Assembly (NCBI GenBank): GCA_025351345.1
Contig: JANXWB010000024.1
Span: 1-53,891, forward strand
Direction of reading: 5' to 3'
DNA from: Synechococcales cyanobacterium GL140_1_metabat_312
GTDB lineage: Bacteria > Cyanobacteriota > Cyanobacteriia > Leptolyngbyales > Leptolyngbyaceae
Length of the DNA stretch: 53,891 nt
Shown: one piece after another, positions 1 through 9,028 of the stretch
Layout of the letters: each line of letters begins with the position of its first letter
How positions within the stretch are numbered: position 1 is the stretch's first letter
Translations under genes and position numbers: made by a program
Notes under the pieces: generated by a model
The model's input: the letters and a program-made list of their open reading frames with translations, nothing else
Databases searched by the model: none
What the model was told of the DNA's origin: nothing

Positions 1-89
1 TTAAAGTTCTGCTTGCCATTATGGATTTTGCCATTTTTGACGATATGAATTGAGTTGCAAGCAGGGCAGGGCAGTTGAGGAATCAACAT
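1..89 (-). CDS. IS1-family transposase InsA-like N-terminus (partial, runs off the left edge)
   Basis: The minus strand opens at an ATG (89-87) and reads without a stop to the window edge. It encodes a short zinc-finger-like start with CPAC followed by IVKNGKIHNGKQNF. IS1-type InsA proteins begin with a Cys-x2-Cys finger followed by a 'KNGK..GKQ.(F/Y)' segment, so this is most likely the 5' end of an insertion-sequence transposase. Only 29 codons are visible. The terminal inverted repeat and any target duplication were not found, so the element's outer limit is unknown. Identification rests on this one motif. Confidence 0.6.
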   Translation of the reverse strand, partial: MLIPQLPCPACNSIHIVKNGKIHNGKQNF

Positions 90-342
90 CTTTCAATTAG
101 GGTAACTTCATCTTTCCTATCCTTACATCTTTAGGACTACCATAAACTGAAACTATGATTTTGATTAATAGCGTACCTCACTAGACCAGTAATGGCTATA
201 TTTGCCAATGATTTCGCGTTTGATTTGATAGACAAATTAATTAAGATCTATCTATCAAGCTAACCGACAATCCCAACCAATCACGCACATTCGTATTACA
301 TCTATCTAAGCCACGGCCTCCAGCGCCATCAAAAGCGCTCAA

Positions 343-561
343 TTATAATGTCACCTCAAAACCCACCGATTCGATCGCGGCCCTAATCGTCGCACTTGAC
401 TGAACTGTTGTTACCTGGACCTGCTTGGTTTCAGGATTTGCCACAACCACAGCATCCCCATCGCCCCCCATCACAGCCGCCGTAATCTTCTTCCCACAAG
501 AGCCACACATCATATCCGACACCAAAAAACTGAGTGGAACAGCTTGAGTAGTCATAGTCAT
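343..561 (-). CDS. Heavy-metal-associated (HMA) domain protein, CopZ/Atx1-like
   Basis: A 72-residue single-domain protein. Near the N-terminus it has the metal-binding loop MMCGSCGKKI (Cys-x2-Cys), and it ends in ESVGFEVTL, the usual last strand of the ferredoxin-like HMA fold. Such proteins carry Cu(I) or a similar soft metal to P-type ATPases. The canonical loop is MxCxxC with a following alpha helix, which fits here. No metal ATPase or regulator is adjacent, so the partner and metal are not shown by context. It is transcribed leftwards, downstream of the acyltransferase gene but separated from it by about 50 bases. Confidence 0.75.
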   Translation of the reverse strand: MTMTTQAVPLSFLVSDMMCGSCGKKITAAVMGGDGDAVVVANPETKQVQVTTVQSSATIRAAIESVGFEVTL

Positions 562-613
562 ACCTTAAGAATCTGATGATTTAATCTTAGCGATCTCTAG
601 GAACAACGGAATA

Positions 614-1825
614 TCAATCGGAAGAGAGAGATTCAGCAGGCGATCGATCCTGCAATGGCTGACGCAATTTTCGATCGACAAACGTAAATACTGCGATCGC
701 TCCCGATCGAACCCTCGGAGTGGCCCAATCTACACTCAACGCTAATCCTAAGGTTCCAATGATCATGAATGGTAAGGACTCACGATAAAGATTGAGATCG
801 TGATGGACCCAAAGCCGAATGGTCCGATCGATTACAAAGTTATGAATTAAAAAGTAACTATAACTATGCGATCCAAGCCAAATAGAACAGCGCGCGAGCC
901 AATCAAACCGACATAATCTGCGGAACGCCACCATACAAAGTAATGACAATCCGATCGCAATCAAAAAATCATTCACAACCCAGCCAAATCGGTAAAATTG
1001 TCCCACAAACCCGCAACTATAGGCCGGAATTGCTAGTGCCAATACTTTGAAATCACTCCAGAAAATCACCCCCATTCCCACTTTGAACTGCTGCGCCACC
1101 GTCATTCCCAAGACAAACGTACTCAGCTTCGCCAGCATTGACAAAAATGGAAACCAGCTCGCTGTTGCCGACACAATAACGTAGGTCGGATGGCCGTCAA
1201 ATACCCAGACCGCTAAAGCCCGATACCCAAAGGTAATCAAACAGCTTACCCATAACAAATTTCTCGCTCCCCAGCGTTGCAGCAACCACCACAAGGCCGG
1301 AAACGATAGGGCAAAACTTAAGATTAAAGGAATAAACCACCAAGGTCCACTCGTCGAGAGTAAAAGTCGTCCTCCGTAGTCAAACAACAATGGGAACGTT
1401 AGCCCCGCAAAGACATGCCAAGCATCGGGAATATAACTGTGGGTCCACCATCCGATCGCCGCTAATAGTGGATACGCGATCGCCGCCACCGTCCAAAACG
1501 GCAACAATATTCGCAGACATCGCTGCACCACAAAAGACCCCGCCGACTTATGCCCCTTCAGCGACAACACCAAACTAAATCCACTGACCAGAACAAACAC
1601 ATCAACGAACTGATACCCAAACCACATCGCCGCTGTTACCGCCCGAGACCATACATCCGTCGCCAGTTCACCACTTGCCGTCCATAATAAAGACCCATTA
1701 GCAATAAGCCCCGTTGGCTTCGGCGTATAGGCATAGTCGGTAAATAACAACTGTGCGTGATAGAGCAACAGCAATACCGCCGCAAAAAAACGGATTCCCT
1801 CTAGCCAAGCCAATCGTCTCGTCAT
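614..1825 (-). CDS. Acyltransferase family 3 (integral membrane O-acyltransferase)
   Basis: A 403-residue polytopic membrane protein. It starts with LEGIRFFAAVLLLLYHAQLL, the typical opening of acyltransferase family 3 with the conserved His at residue 23 in the first membrane helix. Around ten hydrophobic segments follow. A second signature, FVLVSGFSL, lies near residue 80. The family transfers acetyl or other acyl groups to sugars of exopolysaccharide, LPS or peptidoglycan, or to lipids. The substrate cannot be told from the sequence. No polysaccharide cluster surrounds it. Confidence 0.8.
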   Translation of the reverse strand: MTRRLAWLEGIRFFAAVLLLLYHAQLLFTDYAYTPKPTGLIANGSLLWTASGELATDVWSRAVTAAMWFGYQFVDVFVLVSGFSLVLSLKGHKSAGSFVVQRCLRILLPFWTVAAIAYPLLAAIGWWTHSYIPDAWHVFAGLTFPLLFDYGGRLLLSTSGPWWFIPLILSFALSFPALWWLLQRWGARNLLWVSCLITFGYRALAVWVFDGHPTYVIVSATASWFPFLSMLAKLSTFVLGMTVAQQFKVGMGVIFWSDFKVLALAIPAYSCGFVGQFYRFGWVVNDFLIAIGLSLLCMVAFRRLCRFDWLARCSIWLGSHSYSYFLIHNFVIDRTIRLWVHHDLNLYRESLPFMIIGTLGLALSVDWATPRVRSGAIAVFTFVDRKLRQPLQDRSPAESLSSD

Positions 1826-2148
1826 GCCACGCCTCGATAAATAGATGGATAAACATTATGAACATACATATACCTTTGAGGAACTATTTCCCAGCTCTTT
1901 CAGACAGATAGGATATTCATAATTTCAGGAATCATAACCGATGAATTTGAAGGAACTAAAGTCACAGTTCTCCACGGCATTCGTAGAATAGCTAGTCCAT
2001 CTTCATGAAAATCATACTTAGTTTTTACGTAGATCTACTAGCCTCTGCTCAAGACTTCTCAGCAGTGGGCCGCATTCTTACAGTGTGGAGTTCTCTAGAA
2101 ATACGGTTGAATTTAGTCAATATTACAAATCGTTATTGGTAAACCATC
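1826..2148. other. Intergenic region, divergent promoters expected
   Basis: This gap of 323 bases separates two genes that point away from each other (acyltransferase leftward, 96-residue protein rightward), so both promoters should lie here. No open frame of note, strong hairpin, repeat or tRNA-like structure was seen. Confidence 0.5.
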
Positions 2149-2439
2149 ATGATCCTCGAATTTAATCCTAAAGATCACGCACGTCTAACCCAGCGCCGCA
2201 TTAAGCGACTAGCTAAACTTTTTCTCAATCCATTGGGATTGTGTCATCTTGAGGTCAAACTCGATCGGTTAATTGTTCATTGCACCGAAGCTTGGATGAT
2301 TGATAGTTTGATGGATGATTTGGACTACATCTCTGAAGCAGCCCGCATTATTTTGGGGGCACAGGCAATCAGCTTGTACTTTGCTAAGGAAGAAGTTTAC
2401 CAAACCGCCACTGCACCCCACCTACCGATCGCCAGCTAG
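2149..2439 (+). CDS. Conserved-looking hypothetical protein (96 aa)
   Basis: A 96-residue soluble protein that begins MILEFNPKDHARLTQRRIKRL and is rich in Leu and Ile. It has no signal peptide, membrane segment or catalytic motif that I recognise. Residues 60-85 (LDYISEAARIILGAQAISLYF) look like an amphipathic helix. Codon use and HIP1-like sites match the surroundings. It converges with the amidase gene, with 23 bases between the stops. The function is unknown. Confidence 0.6.
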   Translation: MILEFNPKDHARLTQRRIKRLAKLFLNPLGLCHLEVKLDRLIVHCTEAWMIDSLMDDLDYISEAARIILGAQAISLYFAKEEVYQTATAPHLPIAS

Positions 2440-2462
2440 ATTTACGAGTCCCATAACCTTGA

Positions 2463-3470
2463 CTAACGAGCCAAATCAGGCGGAGCCGGAGCGTCTGGCA
2501 ACGTGCAACCGATGATAATTTCCTGAGTTTTGGGATAACTATGCAGCCGTTGCAAAAAATATTCAGCGTTAAAACTTCGTGGATCAATGCGAGTTCCTGA
2601 ACGATCGACAATTTTATGGGTGGTAATGCGATCGTCCGCAATCCCTGTTTTCGAGACCAACCAGGCCAATGCTTCATACTGATTTTTAGTATAGCCACCA
2701 TGAGTCGCCTGATTATTTCGTCCCTCGGCAGGGGTCACAAGTGATATGTGATATGCAAAATTATTGACCGATGGCGGATTTTTTCCATTGGTTTGAACTG
2801 TTTCTTCTTGACGATCGGCATTTATAAATACAGAATCTCCCGCTCCGTAGGCACGATATTCTGGCGGCACAACGTAGACAATTGCGCCATTTTCCTGAAT
2901 CAAGGCGTGATAGCTGACCTGATCATCATCATCAGGATGAGATTCACTGAACAAATTGATCACCGATTCAAACGACCCAACTGTCTCGTGCAGCACCACA
3001 ATGGGTTCATGTAAGGCCGAAGCTCCGAACCAATCCACTAAAAATCGCCAACCAAAGTTTGTGAAATGAGCCACCGCCGATCGCTCTTGAACTGGTCCAC
3101 TAATTTGATTCGCTGTTGCGCGAAAACGAGTTAGGGGCAGCGTCAATAATGCCTTAAGGTCACTGGGATTGCGGGGTTGTTTTGGATTAGCGCTACAGTT
3201 TGAAATATCAAGGAGTTGGGGCGATCGCTGAGCAACGGTCTCTGGCAACCGACGAGCAACGGATGACGATCGGCGGGGCATTCGAGCAGAATTAAGGACG
3301 TTGTTAGTCTGACGCAACGCAATTGACGACGGGGTGATGGTGGCGATCGCAAACTGCCGTTGAACCGCCCTCGATAAGGTTGAGCCAAGCAAAACGCCAC
3401 CAACAGCACAAATGACGATCGCTAACCACAATGGTCTATGGAGCAACCTGTGAAGCAATTTACGGAGCAT
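2463..3470 (-). CDS. N-acetylmuramoyl-L-alanine amidase (Amidase_2/PGRP fold), membrane-anchored
   Basis: 335 residues with an uncleaved or cleavable N-terminal hydrophobic segment (about 14-30), a variable linker, and an Amidase_2 domain from about 155 to 315. Candidate zinc ligands are His161 (VLHET), His285 (THKIVDRSG) and Asp296 (TRIDP), the usual His/His/Asp set of AmiD-type enzymes. These cut the bond between MurNAc and L-alanine in peptidoglycan, acting in the periplasm on wall turnover or septal remodelling. The gene ends 23 bases from the stop of the convergent 96-residue protein gene. Confidence 0.8.
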   Translation of the reverse strand: MLRKLLHRLLHRPLWLAIVICAVGGVLLGSTLSRAVQRQFAIATITPSSIALRQTNNVLNSARMPRRSSSVARRLPETVAQRSPQLLDISNCSANPKQPRNPSDLKALLTLPLTRFRATANQISGPVQERSAVAHFTNFGWRFLVDWFGASALHEPIVVLHETVGSFESVINLFSESHPDDDDQVSYHALIQENGAIVYVVPPEYRAYGAGDSVFINADRQEETVQTNGKNPPSVNNFAYHISLVTPAEGRNNQATHGGYTKNQYEALAWLVSKTGIADDRITTHKIVDRSGTRIDPRSFNAEYFLQRLHSYPKTQEIIIGCTLPDAPAPPDLAR

Positions 3471-3592
3471 TTTCGGGCATAACTCCTGATTCCATGAATT
3501 GTTTAATCACTCTAAACCTGCGTGAGGTCATCAATATTTATGCAATCTTACTGGTAAACTATGCAAAGTGTAATTTGAATGGAAATTAAACG

Positions 3593-4261
3593 ATGGCAGC
3601 GCAGCCCGGAAATTGGTTTGCAGCGGGAGGGGAGGTTATGTGGCCCCTACTTGGATTCTCGATTTTGGCGATCGCTTTGATCTTGGAACGCCTCATCTTT
3701 TGGTCCAAAGTACTAAAACGCACCGATCGTCTAGTTCGTGAAAGCTTAAATCTTTACCGTCAAAATTCTCAAGCCTGCTTTGGTTTACTTAAAAAGCACA
3801 CCGATTTACCGATCGCCCGAATCTTTCTTGCTGCTCTTGAACTGGACCAAGCCACACCGGAAGAGTTTCGGCTAGCGTTGGAAAGTTCGGCTCAAGCTGA
3901 ATTGCCCTTGCTCAAACGTTTTAGCACCGTATTTGAGACCATTATCAGTCTGGCTCCGCTGTTAGGATTGCTGGGGACAGTGTTAGGACTGATTCGATCG
4001 TTTGCATCATTGACCCTAAATTCAGTCGGGGGCAAGAATACTTTAGAAGTGACAGGCGGCGTGAGTGAAGCGTTGATTTCGACCGCCAGTGGACTCGGGG
4101 TTGCGATCGTCACCTTACTGTTTGCCAATTCATTTCGCGGATTATACTTGCGGCAACTGGCAATAATTCAGGAATATGGTGGACAGCTAGAGTTACTTTA
4201 TCGGCGGAGACTTGATACTGGAGGCGCTCGATATACTCCAACTCAGAATCCTCGATATTAA
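3593..4261 (+). CDS. MotA/TolQ/ExbB proton channel family protein
   Basis: 222 residues with three hydrophobic segments: about 15-33, then a pair at about 125-150 and 165-185. The last two contain the family signature region PLLGLLGTVLGLIRSF and ISTASGLGVAIVTLLF. The family forms a proton-driven channel with an ExbD/TolR partner to energise TonB-like transport or outer-membrane integrity. No ExbD/TolR or TonB gene follows, so the partner must be elsewhere. The gene ends 178 bases before the hydrolase gene. Confidence 0.8.
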   Translation: MAAQPGNWFAAGGEVMWPLLGFSILAIALILERLIFWSKVLKRTDRLVRESLNLYRQNSQACFGLLKKHTDLPIARIFLAALELDQATPEEFRLALESSAQAELPLLKRFSTVFETIISLAPLLGLLGTVLGLIRSFASLTLNSVGGKNTLEVTGGVSEALISTASGLGVAIVTLLFANSFRGLYLRQLAIIQEYGGQLELLYRRRLDTGGARYTPTQNPRY

Positions 4262-4439
4262 ATGTGTATACCATCTGTACCCGATATCCATAGACCTATC
4301 AAAATAGTCCAGTTTAAAAAGTGCTAACAAACTGCACCACATTTTATCAATTAGGCCGCAGACTGGTAAATAATACAAATTGGATATTGAATTCTGCATT
4401 ACTTATCAGTTCGTATCATCCTATAGTAAATAGTACATT

Positions 4440-5330
4440 ATGCGTCCTAGTTATTTAGTCTTTTCTCAGCATGGCATGGTCGATACTCATCACGCCATGG
4501 AATCGCTTGCTAAACGGAACTCTTCTAATTTAAATTCTCGTATCGTTGCACCTAATCTCGGCTTTCTTAATACCTTATTTAACATTGAGCCGCTGATTAC
4601 AAAGGTAGAAAGAATAGCGATTCGCGAGATTAAGAACTATCCCGATGTGCCCATTCGGATCATTGGTTGTTCACTGGGCGGAGTGATTTGGACGGAGATT
4701 TTAACGCGGCATCCGGAATGGTGGCCGAATATTGAATCATGGGTATTGTTGGGTTCTCCCATTGGTGGTGCCCATTTAGCAAAAATGGCGGACCCATTGA
4801 ATTTGGTGCGTTTTGCCATCGCACAGGAATTGGGGGTCGATCGTCGGCCTTTAGCTGAAGTCATTGCTCGTCAGGTACCAACGTTGATTGTGGCTGGGGA
4901 TAGTCACTCAGGGAGTGACGGAACAGTTTTAGTCCAAACTACGCAATTCAAACACGCCCGTTTTGTTTGTGTTCCAGGAGTTAATCATTCCGGATTGAGA
5001 TTTAGTGAGGGAGTGGATAGGCAAATTCAGAATTTTTGGGCAGAAAATCCAAAAGATATTGTGTTTCCAGAGACTCGATCGATAATGGAGACCATCACCC
5101 AATTACGATCGGTGCCGGGAATGACAGACGCACATCCGAAAAATTTTGCACGATCGCAGCCAATCATGACCCTCAAAGATGGAACAATTGTAAGAACATG
5201 GAACGACTTGTTAGGAGTCAAACATATATTCTTAGAGAACGATCGGGGTGAATGTGAGTTTGGCGGCTATGTCGGTTGGGTTCATCGTGACGGACTCGAT
5301 CGGGCAATTCAAACTGTAATTCAATCCTAA
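4440..5330 (+). CDS. Alpha/beta-hydrolase fold protein (lipase-like)
   Basis: 296 residues. The nucleophile elbow is IIGCSLGG with Ser78 as the likely nucleophile. A second-half segment PTLIVAGDSHSGSDGTV supplies a candidate Asp, and VPGVNHSGL a candidate catalytic His. These are the three elements of an alpha/beta-hydrolase triad. No signal peptide is seen, so it is probably cytoplasmic. The C-terminal 80 residues extend beyond the hydrolase core and have no recognised domain. The substrate is unknown. The next two genes follow on the same strand at close spacing and may be cotranscribed. Confidence 0.7.
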   Translation: MRPSYLVFSQHGMVDTHHAMESLAKRNSSNLNSRIVAPNLGFLNTLFNIEPLITKVERIAIREIKNYPDVPIRIIGCSLGGVIWTEILTRHPEWWPNIESWVLLGSPIGGAHLAKMADPLNLVRFAIAQELGVDRRPLAEVIARQVPTLIVAGDSHSGSDGTVLVQTTQFKHARFVCVPGVNHSGLRFSEGVDRQIQNFWAENPKDIVFPETRSIMETITQLRSVPGMTDAHPKNFARSQPIMTLKDGTIVRTWNDLLGVKHIFLENDRGECEFGGYVGWVHRDGLDRAIQTVIQS

Positions 5331-5381
5331 GAAATCCAATTGATTTTAATTACTCATGTATTGATTTCGCGAGATAAACAT

Positions 5382-5840
5382 ATGATAGACAGACTACGAT
5401 CGCTCAATTCTAATAATATTTCTGCAACTGCTGCTGACTCAAATCTCACCCATCCGATCGTTTTCTTTGATGGGAAATGTGTAATGTGTAATGGCTTTTT
5501 AGATTGGATGATGACGATCGATCGGGAGGCCAAACTTCGCGTATCACCGCTTCAAGGAGAAACAGCACAAAGACTTTTACCACCGTTGCCCCATAATCCA
5601 GAAGAATGGTCAATTTATTATCTTGACGAAACAGGACTATATTCTCAATCTGAAGCTGTTGTTCAAATTTTGCGCCGATTGGGTGGGATTTGGGCCATGT
5701 TCAGTATTGGCGGAATGGTGCCATTAGCATTACGAGATACTATTTATCGGATTGTCGCTAGTAATCGCTATCGTATATTAGGAAAGCGGGATACTTGCCG
5801 GATTCCAAGTGGAGAGATTCAATCACGCTTTTTACCGTAA
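5382..5840 (+). CDS. Thiol-disulfide oxidoreductase-like DCC family protein (DUF393)
   Basis: The family signature FFDGKCVMCNG (Asp-Gly-x-Cys-x2-Cys) sits near the N-terminus, followed by the conserved LRVSPLQGETAQRL region and a C-terminal YRIVASNRYRILGKRDTCRIP. DCC proteins have a thioredoxin-like CxxC and are thought to act in disulfide exchange. The frame can be extended upstream to a TTG at 5340, but the ATG at 5382 is preferred because the conserved domain begins soon after it. It lies close behind the hydrolase gene. Confidence 0.8.
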   Translation: MIDRLRSLNSNNISATAADSNLTHPIVFFDGKCVMCNGFLDWMMTIDREAKLRVSPLQGETAQRLLPPLPHNPEEWSIYYLDETGLYSQSEAVVQILRRLGGIWAMFSIGGMVPLALRDTIYRIVASNRYRILGKRDTCRIPSGEIQSRFLP

Positions 5841-5898
5841 TGTCCGATCGAACATCAGATGTATGCCATAATTTTTCAATCCCTATACTCAATATAAT

Positions 5899-6561
5899 AT
5901 GACTATTGTTTTTCTTGCTGGAGCCAGCCGTGGCGTTGGTTTTGAGATTGCACGCATTCTTTCTCAGCAAAAGATTACTACGATCGCACTTTTACGTAAT
6001 TCGGAATCTCAATCCAAACTCGAAGCATTGAATATTCAAGTAAAATTTGGCGATGCTATGAATGAGACTGAGTTAGCCACAGCAATGAATGGGCAGTCAA
6101 TTGATACGGTTATTAGTACAATAGGTGGAACGTCTCCAGAAGGGGTGCGATCGGATTTCATTGGTAATCGCAATTTAATTGATGCAGCAGTAACTGCGGG
6201 CGTAAAGCATTTTATTTTAATTACGTCGATCGGGTCTGGCACTAGTAGTAATGCCATTCCAGCTAGTGCATTAGAAGCGTTGGGTGCGGTTTTGAAAGAG
6301 AAGGAACAGGCTGAAACGTATCTTTGCCAAAGTAGTTTAGCCTACACTATCATTCGTCCCGGTGGCTTGAAGTCTGAGCCTGCGACGGGGAATGCTGTGC
6401 TGACAGGAGATTCTACAATAGGTGGAATCATTCATCGCGCGGATGTCGCAGAGTTGATTTGTAAATGCATCGGAAACGATCGGACCCACAATCAAATATT
6501 TAGCGCTGTGGATAAAACAATGGTTTACGGTGATCGTTCATTTGAAATAGTTGAAATATAA
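5899..6561 (+). CDS. NAD(P)-binding atypical short-chain dehydrogenase (NmrA/SDR_a5-like)
   Basis: 220 residues opening with a Rossmann nucleotide-binding start, VFLAGASRGVGFEIARIL (GxxGxxG). TVISTIGGTS and a later FILITSIGSG lie at the positions where atypical SDR proteins carry structural strands. The classic YxxxK catalytic pair is not evident, which fits the NmrA-like 'atypical' group. Many of these sense redox cofactors or assist assembly rather than catalyse a known reaction. The gene lies 58 bases after the DCC gene and shares its direction. Confidence 0.75.
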   Translation: MTIVFLAGASRGVGFEIARILSQQKITTIALLRNSESQSKLEALNIQVKFGDAMNETELATAMNGQSIDTVISTIGGTSPEGVRSDFIGNRNLIDAAVTAGVKHFILITSIGSGTSSNAIPASALEALGAVLKEKEQAETYLCQSSLAYTIIRPGGLKSEPATGNAVLTGDSTIGGIIHRADVAELICKCIGNDRTHNQIFSAVDKTMVYGDRSFEIVEI

Positions 6562-6592
6562 TCTTTAGATGACGATTGGACTTGCAGTATGT

Positions 6593-7417
6593 TCAATCGT
6601 CTGGACCTTGTATAAATGAGGTGCAGTAATAGTAAATCCATTGATCTATATTCGCAAGACGATCGGCTTGACTTACTAATTCAATATCATTTTTCCAGGA
6701 ATAGATTTGAATATCTTTGAAGTGCTGAGATAATTGATCGATTTGTTCTAGAGGCCGAATATAGTAAGTATTGAGACGAAAATTATGAGATTCATCTTTC
6801 ACGATTTTATAAGATGAATTTTTGATCTCAGCGAGATTCATAGGACGGTTCAGTAGCCTTAAAATCCCTGTAACCACTAAGTTTGTATAGGTTACGATCG
6901 GATTCCAAGACCATTGCGATTTAAAACTAAACGTACGTTCAAAGCTTTGTAGATTATGGCTAGAGAAACAAAAGATTCCACCGGGTTTACTGACGCGATG
7001 AATTTCTTTCAGAATGGTGAGCCGATCGACGTGATCAACATAATCAATACCATTGAAACTAAAAAGAATAAAATCAAACTGCTGATCTTCAAAACAATGC
7101 AGATCTCGTGCATCACAAACTTGGAATTGTCTTTTAACAGTTTCGGGGAAACGTTGTTTGCAGGCATTAATCATTTCAGGTGAATAATCAATACCAATAT
7201 AATGGGCGGTCCGATCGCAGAAATATTGGGTAGTCCGTCCGGCCCCGACACCAATATCCAGCATCTTCATCGTTGGCAAATGTGCAGAAAGCCGATCGAG
7301 TATCATTTGCTCAGCGGGCTGGAGATCATTTATTTGTTCATAGTATTTGATAATATTTGCAGATTCATAAATTGCTTGATTCTGACTCGCAGGCGTAACT
7401 ATTGAATTATTCTTCAA
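6593..7417 (-). CDS. Class I SAM-dependent methyltransferase
   Basis: 274 residues with motif I MLDIGVGAGRTTQYF (SAM-binding glycine loop), the acidic residue in YIGIDYSPEMI, and CDARDLHCF and FILFSFNGIDYV for motifs II and III. This is a Methyltransf_11/25-type fold. The C-terminal 110 residues, after the Rossmann core, carry no known substrate domain, so the acceptor is unknown. It converges with the NAD-binding protein gene (31 bases apart). Confidence 0.8.
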   Translation of the reverse strand: MKNNSIVTPASQNQAIYESANIIKYYEQINDLQPAEQMILDRLSAHLPTMKMLDIGVGAGRTTQYFCDRTAHYIGIDYSPEMINACKQRFPETVKRQFQVCDARDLHCFEDQQFDFILFSFNGIDYVDHVDRLTILKEIHRVSKPGGIFCFSSHNLQSFERTFSFKSQWSWNPIVTYTNLVVTGILRLLNRPMNLAEIKNSSYKIVKDESHNFRLNTYYIRPLEQIDQLSQHFKDIQIYSWKNDIELVSQADRLANIDQWIYYYCTSFIQGPDD

Positions 7418-7440
7418 GGCTTTAGACCGAATTCCTCAAT

Positions 7441-7923
7441 CTAGGATACCTTATCTAAAATCATAGTTAGTAGATTTTTAACTTGATTTAGATCATCTCC
7501 TAATAATTTCAACTGACTTTCGATCGATTCTAATCGTTGAGGAACAGAAGATTGTTCAGTATTTAAGGGGGAAATGCTTATTGACTGATTTACTTTATCT
7601 ATAAGCACGGACCAACTATTAGCTTTTAAATTAAAGTGTTTCTTGGCTTCACTCAATGTCTTAAACTGCTTTTTTAGTTGATCAATAGTCACTCTTTCCC
7701 CTATTTCAACTGTTGCTTCCTGAGCTAAGTCTTCTTGGATCATTTCGCTCACTTGATCAATTAATCGATCGTGATTTTGTGAAATCTGTGCTGCTGCGCC
7801 CAAGATACGCGATGTTACTTTAATTTGCAACTGTGTTTCTCGTTTCAATTGATCAGCAACGTCACGAATACGATCGCCGCATGTGGATTTTTCATTTTCT
7901 GCCTTAGAGGGGTTGATAATCAT
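7441..7923 (-). CDS. Hypothetical coiled-coil protein, second gene of a pair
   Basis: A predicted alpha-helical protein of about 160 residues with heptad-like stretches, for example from DRIRDVADQLKRETQLQIKV onward and LESIESQLKLLGDDLNQVKN at the C-terminus. A longer start at 7962 is possible but would overlap the upstream gene by 34 bases and has no ribosome site. The ATG at 7923 is preceded by GCGGAG at good spacing and leaves 5 bases after the upstream stop, so it was chosen. No enzymatic motif is visible. The function is unknown and is probably linked to the larger coiled-coil partner upstream. Confidence 0.6.
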   Translation of the reverse strand: MIINPSKAENEKSTCGDRIRDVADQLKRETQLQIKVTSRILGAAAQISQNHDRLIDQVSEMIQEDLAQEATVEIGERVTIDQLKKQFKTLSEAKKHFNLKANSWSVLIDKVNQSISISPLNTEQSSVPQRLESIESQLKLLGDDLNQVKNLLTMILDKVS

Positions 7924-7928
7924 CGAAA

Positions 7929-8795
7929 TTACTCCGCTAGAATTTCTTTTATGGCTTGCCACATTCGTTGTAGTTTTTGCACCATTCCGATCGGATTAGT
8001 TGCTGGATCATCATCCACCAAATCGACCATACGTTGAATCCGGTCCATCCGCTCAGCGACAGAATATAGGCTATTAATGGCTTCATCTTTACGTTCCATA
8101 GAATCCCGGAGAACTATAGCCATCTCGGAAATTTCCTGCTTCAATTTTTGATTTTCTTTCTTGCGACGAGTTTCCCAACCCTTGACCCCTGCTTTCGATC
8201 GGCGTTCAGTTTTAAGTTCTGATTGGGTTTCATTGTATAAAGTCAAATAGCGATCGCGGTGTCCTTGAACTTCATTCAATTGAATTACCAATTCATCGCC
8301 TCTAACTTTTTCTGCCTCATACATTGTCAGATAAGATTGGGTTTGAGTTTGAGAATCCTGATGAAGCCTAAAATAAGATTGAGCTTGAGTCTTTGCTGCT
8401 TCAAGTTCATCAATTGCCGCTTTTCCCTTTAGTCCCTTTCGTTGCTCTTCAGCATAAAGAGTGAGAATCGATTTATACTGAATTTTTACTTCATTCAACT
8501 GAATTCTTAACTCATCACCTTTAACTTTTTCTGAGTCATACATTGTCAGATATGATTGGGCTTGAATTTTTGCCCCTTGAAGTTCTGAGCTTATTACTTC
8601 AACGTGTCTCGTTTTTTCTTCAACCTTCTCATTAGACTTATCTAGTTCTACCTGAGCCTCATCACGCTGGATTCTTACGTTTTTTAGTAGCTGTTGAAGC
8701 TCTTTATCAGGAGTGGGTTCTTGTCTGCGAGAAGTAGGGTTCTTTTTTGCATTATCATCAGATTCAGTTCCCCGATCGCTTCTCTTCATTGGCAT
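7929..8795 (-). CDS. Hypothetical coiled-coil protein with an internal repeat
   Basis: 288 residues, strongly charged and helical. A 24-residue unit beginning QSYLTMY and containing GDEL.IQLNEV occurs at 80-103 and again at 153-176, and a partial third copy (QSYFRL) starts at 139. A KGWETRRKKENQ motif near 205-216 resembles the basic GWETRR segment found in various small DNA-associated or phage-like proteins. A C-terminal region MVQKLQRMWQAIKEIL may be an interaction helix. No known domain is recognised. The gene is first of a two-gene unit with the protein at 7441-7923. Confidence 0.6.
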   Translation of the reverse strand: MPMKRSDRGTESDDNAKKNPTSRRQEPTPDKELQQLLKNVRIQRDEAQVELDKSNEKVEEKTRHVEVISSELQGAKIQAQSYLTMYDSEKVKGDELRIQLNEVKIQYKSILTLYAEEQRKGLKGKAAIDELEAAKTQAQSYFRLHQDSQTQTQSYLTMYEAEKVRGDELVIQLNEVQGHRDRYLTLYNETQSELKTERRSKAGVKGWETRRKKENQKLKQEISEMAIVLRDSMERKDEAINSLYSVAERMDRIQRMVDLVDDDPATNPIGMVQKLQRMWQAIKEILAE

Positions 8796-9028
8796 TGTCG
8801 TTCCTCTATTTTAGAAACTGATAGATCTATTGGGCTTACATAATGTCTTTATACACAGTATAAAATACTTATTCCGGAATCTGGCTAAAATTCGCTATTG
8901 AATAAACCTATAATCCTAATTGTAAAATTCACTATATTTTTGTGATCCCGATCGGCTATCAGACCATTCTACTCATTCCGCCTAAAAGAGCGCTAAACTA
9001 AAAGCAGAATTTCATAGGATATCGATCG

